Positions 10,076 to 18,627 of a stretch of 55,567 bases of DNA are shown here, piece after piece (positions within the stretch are counted from its first letter, which is position 1; each line of letters begins with the position of its first letter). Source of the stretch: Acetivibrio straminisolvens JCM 21531 (lineage in GTDB: Bacteria > Bacillota > Clostridia > Acetivibrionales > Acetivibrionaceae); assembly GCF_000521465.1 (NCBI RefSeq), contig NZ_BAVR01000020.1:1-55567 (forward strand), written 5' to 3'. The notes beneath the pieces were generated by a model. That model had not been told where the DNA came from. It saw only the letters and a program-made list of their open reading frames with translations, and did not search any database. The position numbers and the translations under genes are program-made.

Positions 10076-13000
10076 ATCGTAACTTTGTATAATACATGGT
10101 CTTTATCAATAGTTCAACAGTATTGCTTGTTATTATCGTATTTTTACTTTTGGGCTCAGTCCATTCCTTTGCAATTACTAAAGGCTTTAATTGAAGAGGT
10201 CCGGAATAATTTAAGTACGCAGTTCCAATTAATCTTCCGTTTAGATTTACCGAAACATTATAAGTTCCAATGGGTAAACTGCCGATTTTATTTTCAGTAA
10301 GTTCCAAAACATTTTCGCCTTCTCTCTTTACAAGAGAAATACCGCGTTTTAACATTCTGATATTGTTTACATCCATAATATCGGCTGTGTAATTTCCATT
10401 ATCCGGTAGATTCTTTCCGAAAATTAGGTACGGAATCCCATCCTGAATGTATTCTACATTCGGGCTTGAATTTTCAACCGTAACGGTGTATTGCTGAATA
10501 TATATCAATTTGTTATTGTCATTGAACATACGAACGGAATATACTCCATAGGATAAAGCTCTATCTGTTTCTATATCTACATATATAGAATTGTTTGAGC
10601 CATGTCTAATGCTATCAGTAATGATTTCGGCATCGATGATATTATCCATAGAGTCCTTGATATCAAAGGAATATCCGTCTATTATGTTACAGGAAGGTAT
10701 TGAAACTGTTATTTTGCTGCTTCCGTATACTGCTTCCTGTACTGTAAATCCGTAAGCTTTAATTGGCTCCACTACTTTTATATGCTTATTTAAATAGTAC
10801 TCTTCTTCGCCGTCCTTTATATACAAGTCATATATTTCATTTATGTCAAAGCCGGACATATCAACTGTTATTGAAATATCCTTATACTCCCCGTTGAAAT
10901 GACTTTTAGTTGTATCCCATTTCCCTGCTTCTATTTCTTCTCCTGAAACTTTATTTTTCATGATAAGTTTTAAATCATCGGAAGTGTTTTTAACAAAGGT
11001 ACAACTAAGTTTAAGGGGTTCTCTTTCGGAAATCTCATGTACAATTGAGTTTGAACCGTCTTTAAATTCAGCATCGGAGCAATAGTGATCTATTTTAAAG
11101 TCTCCGTATATAATCTTCTCTTGCGAATTATAAAAATACTCATAATCCGTTCCGTTAATTCTTATGTAGTACTGTGTATTATCTTTTAATTCTTTAGTTA
11201 CTTCCATTATACCGGTAATGGTCACCTGGCTCATGCTGTAATTGGGATTTGCATTATAAACCGATGCGCTTTTATTAATTGAATCTTTTTTAATAGCTCC
11301 ATAAACCTCGTTATCTGCCACCAATTCAATATTTATGTTTTCATTGCTAGCACCTATAATTCCGTTTTCAATCTCATATCCGCTAATTGTAAATTCGGTT
11401 TTTGTGATTGTTTCTGGAATTACCGGAGGATTAAATATAACGCTTTTGTCACCAACCGAAGTATAATCCTTCGCCGGTACTTTAAAACTTTCTCTTTCAT
11501 ATTGAGTGTAATTGTCATAAGAGGATTTATATGAAAATACAATGCTGTATTCTTCTCCGGGAATCAGAAGAGAACTTTTCGCATCCTTTGAAAAATCCAA
11601 TACAAAGGTACCGTATCCATCGGGCTTTACTTTCGATAGCTCTGCAATAGGAAATTCCAAATCGTCATTTATCCTATTTAAAACCACGTCATATTCCTGC
11701 CAGGAATTTACGTTATATGTCGATACACTTATAATTGTTTTATCTATATCTAAAACTTCCGGAGTCCTAATACCTAAATAATCGCTTCCGGAATAAGCTG
11801 TTATGTATGAGCTTTTTACATTTGTATAAAACTCTTTTGGATAACTTATTTTTAAACTATAATTTTTGTAGGCTTCTAAAGGCTTTTCAATAAACAAATT
11901 AAATTGAAAATATGCCTGATGTTCATTGTTTATTGCACTGTAGCAGATATAGTCAGTCTTTCTGGCCACAACATTTCCGTACAAGTCTATCAATTCAACG
12001 TTTATATCATCCATGTTTATGTTTTTTATATTGTAAAATTGCGTATATACTTTAAAATTATTAACCGAATCGTAAAGTCCGCCACCGGAAGCATAATTGA
12101 GGATTAAAGCATCGGTAGGTATTAATTTTGCTGTGGTATCAAATTCCGAAACTCCGGTAACAAGTTTAACATCATAACTATTGCCTTTTTTTGAAACTTC
12201 GTTGAGATTTATGCTAGGTATATTGGAATAGTATAAAGTTTTTTCAAACTTATTAGAGTCGTAGCTACCGTCTATAATACTGTAAGTAGAAAAAAAGTCA
12301 TCATAACTAATTCTCGTACTATAAATATATACAGAATTACTTGTACCGATTATTTTATCACCGTCAAACACTAAGAATTTACCTCTGTCGGAATTTATAT
12401 CTTTAAAATATACTCTTTGACCAGTATAAGAATCTGCGGTATATACAACACTGTTAGATGGCATGTAAACCGATACCGGATTGCCTATTGTTATTGCACT
12501 TTCACAGGTATCTATAACAATGTTTCCAGCAATATCTCTACAGGTTATTTCAATAGTGTATTCTCCATGTTCAACCTTTTTTTCGAATTCACATGCAAAT
12601 TGCAATATATTGTCGTCGGGAGTTCCTCTTGCTCCCTTTATGCAATCGGAGGGAATTTCATTTATTGAGTCAATTAATACTCCGTCTTTTAAGAGTCTTG
12701 CTTCGATAAATATATTTCTGCCCAATACTCCGTACAAAATATCCGCTCCAATATATGGAACTGTAACTATTACAGAAGCGTTTTCATCCGCAGTGTATGT
12801 ATTGTCAACAAAGGTATATGTAATATTATCTGCTGCTGACTCGTATTTGTTTATTGACAACTCTGTGGCATAATTAAAACTTACACTATATAAGTTTATT
12901 ATATACTGTTGATCCTTAATTAACTTTGCCGCTACAGAATCATTCATTTTTGGATATGTACGGTTCCATCCCAAGCTGTTGTACTCACTGTCATAAATGT

Positions 13001-13505
13001 ATATGTAGGGAATTTCCGGACTCGCTGCTGTTATTTTATAGCAGCCGGTAGTTGAAGGTGTAAATACAAATGTGTAGCTTGATAATTTATCTTCGCTATC
13101 TTCATCATTCAGAATTTTTATTTCACCTTCATTAACAGGAATTGCACCTAAAGGAATGGACATTAATGAAAATGAATTAGATGCTACCTCATCACTTAAT
13201 TGAAAAGATTTGTCAAAGACTTGAGTTGTTACTGTGACAGGTTCCTTTAAAAGTTGCGAATCGTCATTTTGATTTCCTTGTTCTATTAATGGCAACACAA
13301 TATTTTTTTCATCACCATCAAAGCTTTCCGAAAATCGCTGATTGCTTTCGTTGTTTCCGATAATGTTTTGATCAGTACCGGAAGACTCAATTGGCGGCTG
13401 TATGACACCGCTATTTGCAAAAACCAATATGCCGTTCATCAGCATATTTGCCAATAGCGTCATCACAACCAATAGCACCAGCCTATTGGCTATTTTCCTT
13501 GGCAT
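10062..13505 (-). CDS. N-terminal third of giant surface protein with signal peptide
   Basis: The product begins with a clear Sec signal peptide: positive MPRKIANR, hydrophobic core to about residue 29, likely cleavage after VFANS or nearby. GGGGGGT lies about nine bases before the ATG, a strong ribosome site, unlike the two downstream frames. Residues about 110-210 (FTPSTTGCYKITA ... YIYIYDSEYNSLGW) resemble a bacterial pre-peptidase C-terminal (PPC) beta sandwich. The rest is a series of beta-rich segments I cannot assign. Read with the two following frames the gene would span 1132-13505, about 4,120 codons. An extended -10 (TGTTATAAT on the minus strand) lies at 13550-13558. It is probably an exported, wall-bound adhesin or scaffold-like protein; no binding partner can be named. 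Confidence 0.8.
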   Translation of the reverse strand: MPRKIANRLVLLVVMTLLANMLMNGILVFANSGVIQPPIESSGTDQNIIGNNESNQRFSESFDGDEKNIVLPLIEQGNQNDDSQLLKEPVTVTTQVFDKSFQLSDEVASNSFSLMSIPLGAIPVNEGEIKILNDEDSEDKLSSYTFVFTPSTTGCYKITAASPEIPYIYIYDSEYNSLGWNRTYPKMNDSVAAKLIKDQQYIINLYSVSFNYATELSINKYESAADNITYTFVDNTYTADENASVIVTVPYIGADILYGVLGRNIFIEARLLKDGVLIDSINEIPSDCIKGARGTPDDNILQFACEFEKKVEHGEYTIEITCRDIAGNIVIDTCESAITIGNPVSVYMPSNSVVYTADSYTGQRVYFKDINSDRGKFLVFDGDKIIGTSNSVYIYSTRISYDDFFSTYSIIDGSYDSNKFEKTLYYSNIPSINLNEVSKKGNSYDVKLVTGVSEFDTTAKLIPTDALILNYASGGGLYDSVNNFKVYTQFYNIKNINMDDINVELIDLYGNVVARKTDYICYSAINNEHQAYFQFNLFIEKPLEAYKNYSLKISYPKEFYTNVKSSYITAYSGSDYLGIRTPEVLDIDKTIISVSTYNVNSWQEYDVVLNRINDDLEFPIAELSKVKPDGYGTFVLDFSKDAKSSLLIPGEEYSIVFSYKSSYDNYTQYERESFKVPAKDYTSVGDKSVIFNPPVIPETITKTEFTISGYEIENGIIGASNENINIELVADNEVYGAIKKDSINKSASVYNANPNYSMSQVTITGIMEVTKELKDNTQYYIRINGTDYEYFYNSQEKIIYGDFKIDHYCSDAEFKDGSNSIVHEISEREPLKLSCTFVKNTSDDLKLIMKNKVSGEEIEAGKWDTTKSHFNGEYKDISITVDMSGFDINEIYDLYIKDGEEEYYLNKHIKVVEPIKAYGFTVQEAVYGSSKITVSIPSCNIIDGYSFDIKDSMDNIIDAEIITDSIRHGSNNSIYVDIETDRALSYGVYSVRMFNDNNKLIYIQQYTVTVENSSPNVEYIQDGIPYLIFGKNLPDNGNYTADIMDVNNIRMLKRGISLVKREGENVLELTENKIGSLPIGTYNVSVNLNGRLIGTAYLNYSGPLQLKPLVIAKEWTEPKSKNTIITSNTVELLIKTMYYTKLRYAES

Positions 13506-13549
13506 TATGTTTTACCCCCCAATAAAAAATAAAAAATATATATAAATTT

Positions 13550-13558
13550 ATTATAACA
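13550..13558 (-). promoter_or_regulatory. candidate extended -10 for the giant surface protein gene
   Basis: The minus strand carries TGTTATAAT, a perfect TATAAT with the TGn extension, about 45 bases upstream of the start codon. No convincing -35 stands 17 bases further upstream. Confidence 0.45.
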
Positions 13559-13639
13559 TGCATTTGACATAATACATATTGTTTTTAGCTTTATTGTGAA
13601 AAATTATTTTTACTAATGAAGGTTTGATTACTGAAGATG

Positions 13640-13845
13640 TTATTTATCCGGTAAATCAGTGCAGTGTCGGTTCTTTCTATCGTACCTATAGTATAAATCC
13701 TTACCTTCGACAAAAGTAAGGCCCGCACCACCCTGTTTCATGGGTTTTGACATTTGTCTGTTTCAGTTACTTTAATTTTTTTACTTTTAAGTTTGTCAAT
13801 AATGCCCATTAATTCTTCTCCCGTATAATATTCCTTGCTCCATTG
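13640..13845 (-). pseudogene. fragments of an unidentified small gene in two frames
   Basis: From 13845 a frame without a start reads QWSKEYYTGEELMGIIDKLK and stops at 13738. It overlaps, one frame over, a 33-codon frame from 13741 (MKQGGAGLTFVEGKDLYYRY) that stops at 13640. The two peptides have ordinary protein composition and join well at the overlap, so they look like the 3' part of one gene with an indel and a missing 5' end. I do not recognise the family. They stand next to another orphan gene of immunity-protein character. Confidence 0.4.
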
Positions 13846-13873
13846 TTAACTATCCTATTTAACCTCTCTTTAC

Positions 13874-14461
13874 TTATATATCCACCTGTATAACGCCTTC
13901 AAAATCATCCGTATGCCTTGATGCAATTCCATAGGATACCCATTCAAAATTCTCAATACCTAATAATTCCATAAATGTATATTGCGGATTACTTTCGATT
14001 GTTTCGTCTATATCCTTCGGATATAAAATTTCTTTTATCTTATTGACTTTGGAAGCATCGTTTTCAACCAATGCCAATAACTCATCAATTTTTAGGTTGG
14101 AATCATCTATACTTATATCTTCCAGTTCTATCAATTCACCATCTTCATCAACAATAAGTTCACCGTCTTCGTCAAATACAGGTCCGCTCCATAAGCAATT
14201 ATAGCTGCAGACTTTCTCATTACCTTTAAAAATAGAAAATCCCCAACCGAAGTCTTCTGCAAAACTATAATAAACCAATAATCCGGTATTGGCATTTATA
14301 AGTTTGGCATTTTCCTCAACATCTTCTTCCTCACAGACAAATGTCGTCCAATTATTAACACTCGGAAAAACATATCCCTTTAATCCGCAACTTTTAAGCA
14401 GATTAACAACTTCTTGAGGATCATTTGTCCTCAAATGATAGCTAAAACTGAACTCACTCAT
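13874..14461 (-). CDS. conserved-type hypothetical cytoplasmic protein
   Basis: The 195-residue acidic protein has no signal peptide or membrane segment. Near its middle is a short tandem duplication (DEDGELIVDEDGELIELED). Aromatic and acidic richness, small size and position among orphan fragments recall immunity proteins of polymorphic-toxin systems, but no toxin gene is present and the resemblance is only general. The ribosome site is weak (AAAGGT, distant), so the start could differ. I cannot assign a function. Confidence 0.6.
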   Translation of the reverse strand: MSEFSFSYHLRTNDPQEVVNLLKSCGLKGYVFPSVNNWTTFVCEEEDVEENAKLINANTGLLVYYSFAEDFGWGFSIFKGNEKVCSYNCLWSGPVFDEDGELIVDEDGELIELEDISIDDSNLKIDELLALVENDASKVNKIKEILYPKDIDETIESNPQYTFMELLGIENFEWVSYGIASRHTDDFEGVIQVDI

Positions 14462-14531
14462 ACATTTTCAATACCTTTCACCATTCCATTTTATACTTCT
14501 TCTTAATGTATAATCAAAATAATAGTTCTCA

Positions 14532-15257
14532 CTATATAACCATATTACCATAACATACCTTATAGATCCTCAGCATTGAATTTGCGTTCCTTTGAAATTC
14601 ATAATGAACTGCTCGTTCTTCCGCCTGCCAACCGCAGCTTTGTATAAACTCAAGTATTGCATCCATCTCACTATATCGCTTGCTCTTTAAATCTATCAAT
14701 GGAAAAATGCGAACTTCCTTTTTCGTCACACGTAACAGCTCTTTAATGGTTTCTTTATGAAAAGAAAGGCTTAACCGGTCCGAATAGGTAAAGAGAAAAT
14801 GTGCAGACAACGTGATATCAAACTGTTCATCCTCAAAAGGAAGTTTTGGCAAAATACACGGAACATAAACATGCGGATTTGATTTCATATCAGTCACACA
14901 ATCATATAGTGTCTGGCGCCGTGCCTTTTCAAGGGAATCCTCATCCTTAAAATAATTCCATACATACTGTTCCTTGACTTTTGACAAACTTGAAACTATT
15001 TGCGAAATATCCGTTAGTCCCTTCTCGTACAGTTTTTCGGCAGGATGGTAATAGGCAACATCTGCGACAGTTACTTTCCCACCCATGGAATTTGAAATTG
15101 CGGCAAAGGAGCAAGAACCGGCAGGCACATCTAGAATTGCATTATTCTTAACAACATCATCCGTCAAATCAAACATAGCCTTGTATTCATCATAAGTCCT
15201 TCCAATGAATACAATCTCCGGCAAATCCAATCCTTTAAATTCAGTTTCTCGTCTCAT
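14532..15257 (-). CDS. class I SAM-dependent methyltransferase-like protein
   Basis: About 241 residues. A glycine-poor motif I (ILDVPAGSCSFAA) is followed by an acidic post-I strand (KVTVADVAYY), then LPFEDEQFDITLSAHFLF, the usual motif IV/post-II region, and KELLRVTKKEVRIFPL, as in Methyltransf_11-type enzymes. The substrate cannot be told. The longer frame begins at a TTG five codons upstream; the ATG at 15255-15257 is the more usual start. Motif I lacks the canonical GxGxG, so activity is likely but not certain. No operon partner is evident. Confidence 0.7.
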   Translation of the reverse strand: MRRETEFKGLDLPEIVFIGRTYDEYKAMFDLTDDVVKNNAILDVPAGSCSFAAISNSMGGKVTVADVAYYHPAEKLYEKGLTDISQIVSSLSKVKEQYVWNYFKDEDSLEKARRQTLYDCVTDMKSNPHVYVPCILPKLPFEDEQFDITLSAHFLFTYSDRLSLSFHKETIKELLRVTKKEVRIFPLIDLKSKRYSEMDAILEFIQSCGWQAEERAVHYEFQRNANSMLRIYKVCYGNMVI

Positions 15258-15306
15258 CTCAGCTCTTCTCAACTAATTTTTTAGTCCTTGTCATGCCTAT
15301 TCATGC

Positions 15307-15396
15307 CTATTTCCCAATTTTTTTATAATTTTCTTCATTAATCTTCCATGTTTGATGTGCATAAAACCACCCAAATAGAATATAAATTATCAACAT
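15307..15396 (-). CDS. 29-codon hydrophobic ORF, possible gene remnant
   Basis: The minus strand encodes MLIIYILFGWFYAHQTWKIN and a short lysine-rich tail. This is one membrane-spanning helix followed by a basic end. The frame is open only four codons further upstream and no ribosome site is visible, so it may be the end of a lost membrane protein rather than a working small gene. Confidence 0.2.
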   Translation of the reverse strand: MLIIYILFGWFYAHQTWKINEENYKKIGK

Positions 15397-15511
15397 TATT
15401 CCGTAGCAGCTCCAATGGCTGCCTTATTCCTTATTCAAGAAGGCTAAAGACGCTCTAATGTGACTTCCCACGATGAAAGCTTGTTTTCTCCGTTAAAAGC
15501 AAAGCCCCTGT

Positions 15512-15877
15512 TTAGATATTTGCTTTCATCGATTTATATAAGCATTCGGTACCGGAATATATACCGTTTTCGGAAATATAAGATGACAAAATAGTGTCTC
15601 CTATAATCATAAATTTCCCTATAAGTTTTCCTAATGCCGGATTCTCCGATGTCCATTCTGTATAATCTTTTTTATCTGATATCGGTTTTATTGAATATAT
15701 ATTAAAAAACCTTACCGGCTTTTCTATTTTCAGCTCCATAAATCCATCCAAAACCCACTCATCTTTCAAATGTTTGATTGTTGTTTCTCCATAAACTCCA
15801 ACCCCATTATTCTCATGGTCAAAATAAAGACCTTCCGCTTTCCAATTTCCTTCTTCAAAAATATATGAGTGCTTCAT
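15512..15877 (-). CDS. hypothetical protein, 121 residues
   Basis: A small soluble beta-rich protein without recognisable motif. It has a pattern of alternating hydrophobic strands (WVLDGFMELKI, FMIIGDTILSSYI). The frame has two ATGs two codons apart. A run of G lies only one base before the first but seven bases before the second (15875-15877), so I chose the second. Composition is ordinary for the neighbourhood. It is followed by a gap holding a short hydrophobic ORF. Function unknown. Confidence 0.6.
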   Translation of the reverse strand: MKHSYIFEEGNWKAEGLYFDHENNGVGVYGETTIKHLKDEWVLDGFMELKIEKPVRFFNIYSIKPISDKKDYTEWTSENPALGKLIGKFMIIGDTILSSYISENGIYSGTECLYKSMKANI

Positions 15878-16021
15878 CACCATTCCCCCCCTACTACAGT
15901 ATCTGCCTAAGTAATTATATAAAACTATTGTATCAAATAATTACCACTATACACAAGAATCTTTATTTACATTGTTATTTTACATCCAATAACTATAAAC
16001 TTAAATAATACTTTAAACAGT

Positions 16022-16054
16022 AAAAAAAAGAGGTTAGTCCTTGAAAGACTAACC
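16022..16054 (-). terminator. intrinsic terminator downstream of aroK
   Basis: On the minus strand GGTTAGTC pairs with GACTAACC across seven bases and is followed by TCTTTTTTTT. It lies about 100 bases after the aroK stop. Confidence 0.75.
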
Positions 16055-16153
16055 CATGTAAAGGGGGTCAAAATGTATTTTGTGAGGTCAATTATAGTAT
16101 TGACCCATATTCGGTCTTTTTATACAAACTTTATAAAATTTTTTTAAAAAAAC

Positions 16154-16663
16154 TTATTCTCCATTTCTAAATATGTTTTTTATTTCAGTCACAATAACTT
16201 CCATGTCTTTACCGGAGCAATTTACTGTAATGTCCGCATGCTTTTCATACAAAGGTACTCTCTCACTATACAATCCAATCAAAGTCTGGCCTTTCTCCAT
16301 AGCAATTCCTCTGCTGGATATATTGGCTATCCTGCTTTCAATCTCATCGTACCTTAGCTGTAGATAAACAAGCACTCCATCCTTTTTAAGATGGTTCAAT
16401 GCCGAATTGTTGTAGATCATACTGCCCCCCGTTGCAATAACATGGTTTTTGACATTTAGCTCAAGAGCTGCCTTCTCCTCAATAGAAAGAAACTCTTTAA
16501 CACCAACATCATCAATTATCTCCTGAAGATATTTGTTATACTTTTGCTGTATGAGCAAATCAATATCGATAAAAGGCATTTTCATCGCCTTTGCCAGAAG
16601 TACTCCTATAGTACTTTTGCCGGCCCCCGGCATACCTATAAGTACAATATTCGTTTTCTTCAT
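16154..16663 (-). CDS. aroK: shikimate kinase
   Basis: The 169-residue protein carries a Walker A motif at residues 10-18 (GMPGAGKST), the shikimate-binding DxD at 33-35 (DID), and the ATGGS motif in the middle that corresponds to the family's glycine-rich shikimate loop. Length matches the family (about 165-175). It phosphorylates the 3-hydroxyl of shikimate with ATP, the fifth step of the shikimate pathway. The gene stands alone rather than in an aro operon, followed by its own terminator. The start is the first ATG, with a weak ribosome site in an A-rich leader. Family assignment is firm. Confidence 0.92.
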   Translation of the reverse strand: MKKTNIVLIGMPGAGKSTIGVLLAKAMKMPFIDIDLLIQQKYNKYLQEIIDDVGVKEFLSIEEKAALELNVKNHVIATGGSMIYNNSALNHLKKDGVLVYLQLRYDEIESRIANISSRGIAMEKGQTLIGLYSERVPLYEKHADITVNCSGKDMEVIVTEIKNIFRNGE

Positions 16664-16841
16664 AATCTACTCCCAAACAAGAAATTTTTTATAGCATAAC
16701 AACAGTTTTCTTATATAATACCACTCATATGTCTATACTATATACAGAATATATACGCATTAAGTTGTGCTTTCAAACATTTTTCGGTTCAGCTTAAATC
16801 ATTTATCACTTATTTTATCCAAAATGCAGGAGGAAAATAGA

Positions 16842-17081
16842 ATGAATCAAGACAATGATAAAATAATAAATGCAGAAAATCTGAACATTGATGCCACGTT
16901 GGAAAAGCTGTCAAGTGAGCTAAGGCCCGACGAGACTTTGATTTTGGATGTAGGAAACAACTATTTTGAACAAACCGACACCATATACGACACATTAGTG
17001 ATGAGAGGATACGATGTGAAGAAGTCCTTTAAAAACGGCAGAAATCAAATACTGGTTACCAAAAAGCAACGGAGCCAGTAA
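16842..17081 (+). CDS. hypothetical protein, 79 residues
   Basis: A small acidic-basic protein with a likely alpha/beta fold (ETLILDVGNNYFE ... VMRGYDVKKSFKNGRNQILV). The frame is open further upstream, but AGGAGG at about 16829 fixes the start at the ATG at 16842. There is no membrane segment or metal motif. It is divergent from aroK and convergent with the rnf operon, and stops just before a copy of the dispersed two-hairpin repeat. I do not recognise the family. Confidence 0.65.
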   Translation: MNQDNDKIINAENLNIDATLEKLSSELRPDETLILDVGNNYFEQTDTIYDTLVMRGYDVKKSFKNGRNQILVTKKQRSQ

Positions 17082-17090
17082 TAATCAATC

Positions 17091-17148
17091 AAAGCCCGGG
17101 ACATCGAGTCCCTTCGCTTTTGCCTCTTTCATTTCATTCCAAGAGGCC
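17091..17148 (-). repeat. terminator-linked two-hairpin repeat, copy C
   Basis: Minus-strand copy: GGCCTCTTGGAATGAAATGA then AAGAGGC, AAAAGCGAAGGGACTCGATG and TCCC. It is identical to copies A and B through the GTCCC, then differs slightly (GGGCTTTGATT). It directly follows, in the rnfB direction of transcription, the hairpin at 17155-17186. Confidence 0.9.
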
Positions 17149-17154
17149 AAATAT

Positions 17155-17186
17155 AAATTAAGCTCAGCTTTTGCTGAGCTTAATTT
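17155..17186 (-). terminator. rnf operon terminator
   Basis: A perfect 14-bp hairpin (AAATTAAGCTCAGC / GCTGAGCTTAATTT, loop TTTT) lies 12 bases past the rnfB stop. In the minus direction it runs into ATATTTGG, the start of repeat copy C. The stem is AT-rich at the base and could act on either strand. Confidence 0.75.
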
Positions 17187-17197
17187 ATCAAAATATC

Positions 17198-18001
17198 TTA
17201 TAATTCGCATTTATATTTTTTAATTGCTTTGGTAGGGCAAACTTTCATACATTCACCGCAATTGACACAGGCTTCCGCATTTATCTTCGCCAGTGTACCT
17301 TGAACCTCTATGGCGCTATACTGGCATACTTTAGAGCATTTTCCGCAGCCTATGCAGCCCACATTGCAGTTTTTCCTTACCACTGCACCCTTATCTAGGC
17401 TGGAGCATGCTACCGTATACTCATTAGACTTTGGAATCATTCTAATTATTTTTTTAGGGCAAGAAGCCACACACATTTCACATGCCTTACACCTTGACTC
17501 TATAACTCTCGCCAAGCCGTCTATCAGCACAATGGCATTAAAGGGGCAAGCCCTTACACAATTACCAAGACCCACACAACCGTAAGTACATGCCGAAGGA
17601 CCGCCAAAAAGGGTTGATGCTGCTGCACAATCTTCAATTCCCTTATACTCGTACTTTTGCTTGCATGATTCATAAGTTCCCGAGCACATAACCCTGGCAA
17701 CTTTCGCAACAGATGCTTCAGCCTTTATTCCGAGAATCTCACCAATTTTATCGGCAACCTCCTGTCCACCTACGGGACATGCGTTTGACTTGCATTTTCC
17801 CTCAACAACGGCCTCTGCAAATGCGTCACAACCCGTCTGTCCGCAGGCTCCGCAATTGGCACCCGGCAAAACCTCCCTTACCATGCCAACCCTCTCGTCC
17901 ACCTTTACCTCAAATTTCTTTGAAGCAATGGAAAGACCGAGCCCTGACAAAAGGCCTATACCTCCAATAATAGCAGTTGGTATCACCAAATCTAAAACCA
18001 T
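17198..18001 (-). CDS. rnfB: Rnf complex subunit RnfB, iron-sulfur electron carrier
   Basis: The 267-residue protein has one N-terminal membrane helix (residues 1-28), then the RnfB-specific cluster motif (GANCGACGQTGCDAFAEAVV ... C ... CP) and several ferredoxin-type motifs: GNCVRACP, CKACEMCVASCP, CIGCGKCSKVC and CVNCGECMKVCP. Together these can hold multiple [4Fe-4S] clusters. RnfB is the entry point for electrons from reduced ferredoxin in the Rnf ferredoxin:NAD+ oxidoreductase, which couples the transfer to Na+ or H+ export. It is the last gene of the operon, 38 bases after rnfA, with GAGGGG before the ATG. It ends in a short basic tail (KKYKCEL). Confidence 0.95.
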   Translation of the reverse strand: MVLDLVIPTAIIGGIGLLSGLGLSIASKKFEVKVDERVGMVREVLPGANCGACGQTGCDAFAEAVVEGKCKSNACPVGGQEVADKIGEILGIKAEASVAKVARVMCSGTYESCKQKYEYKGIEDCAAASTLFGGPSACTYGCVGLGNCVRACPFNAIVLIDGLARVIESRCKACEMCVASCPKKIIRMIPKSNEYTVACSSLDKGAVVRKNCNVGCIGCGKCSKVCQYSAIEVQGTLAKINAEACVNCGECMKVCPTKAIKKYKCEL

Positions 18002-18039
18002 ATTTTAAACAACCCCTCTTAATAATCTGGAAAACACTC

Positions 18040-18627
18040 TTATATACCCAGAAGTCCTTGGAAGCCAAAGAATGCCAGGGAAACAAAAGCTGCTGAGATC
18101 AGCGCTATCGGAAGTCCTTTAAAAGATTCGGGTATATTACTGTACTCCAATTTTTCTCTTACTCCGGCAAACAGAATCAATGCCAAAGTAAATCCAAGCC
18201 CTGCAGCAAAACCATAAACCGTAGACCTTAAAACGTCAAATCCCTCGTTAATATTCAGCAATGCAACCCCCAGTACAGCACAATTGGTAGTAATAAGAGG
18301 AAGATAGATACCCAGCGCCCTGTAAAGCGGAGGTACCAACTTCTTCAAAATAATCTCCACAAGCTGCACAAGAGCCGCTATGACCAGGATAAACATTATA
18401 GTTTGCAAGTACTCAAGTTTAAAAGTAACAAGAAAGCTACCATACAACAATCTTGTAACAAAGGACGCAATCGTCATAACAAAAGTTACTGCACAACCCA
18501 TTCCCAGGGCTGTAGAAAGCTTCGTGGAGACTCCAAGAAACGGGCAAATCCCCAGAAACTGCGAAAGCACAAAATTCTTTACCAGTAAAGCGGATATAAT
18601 TATAATTATCAAACTAGCATCATTCAT
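18040..18627 (-). CDS. rnfA: Rnf complex membrane subunit RnfA
   Basis: The 195-residue, very hydrophobic protein has about six membrane helices. Family signatures include VLSQFLGICPFLGVS near the start and TNCAVLGVALLN in the middle. RnfA and RnfE are homologous, oppositely oriented membrane subunits that together hold an intramembrane iron-sulfur site through cysteines such as those in GICPFLG and TNCAVLG, both present here. The start ATG overlaps the rnfE stop by one base (TAATG), showing translational coupling. Length is typical. Confidence 0.95.
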   Translation of the reverse strand: MNDASLIIIIISALLVKNFVLSQFLGICPFLGVSTKLSTALGMGCAVTFVMTIASFVTRLLYGSFLVTFKLEYLQTIMFILVIAALVQLVEIILKKLVPPLYRALGIYLPLITTNCAVLGVALLNINEGFDVLRSTVYGFAAGLGFTLALILFAGVREKLEYSNIPESFKGLPIALISAAFVSLAFFGFQGLLGI

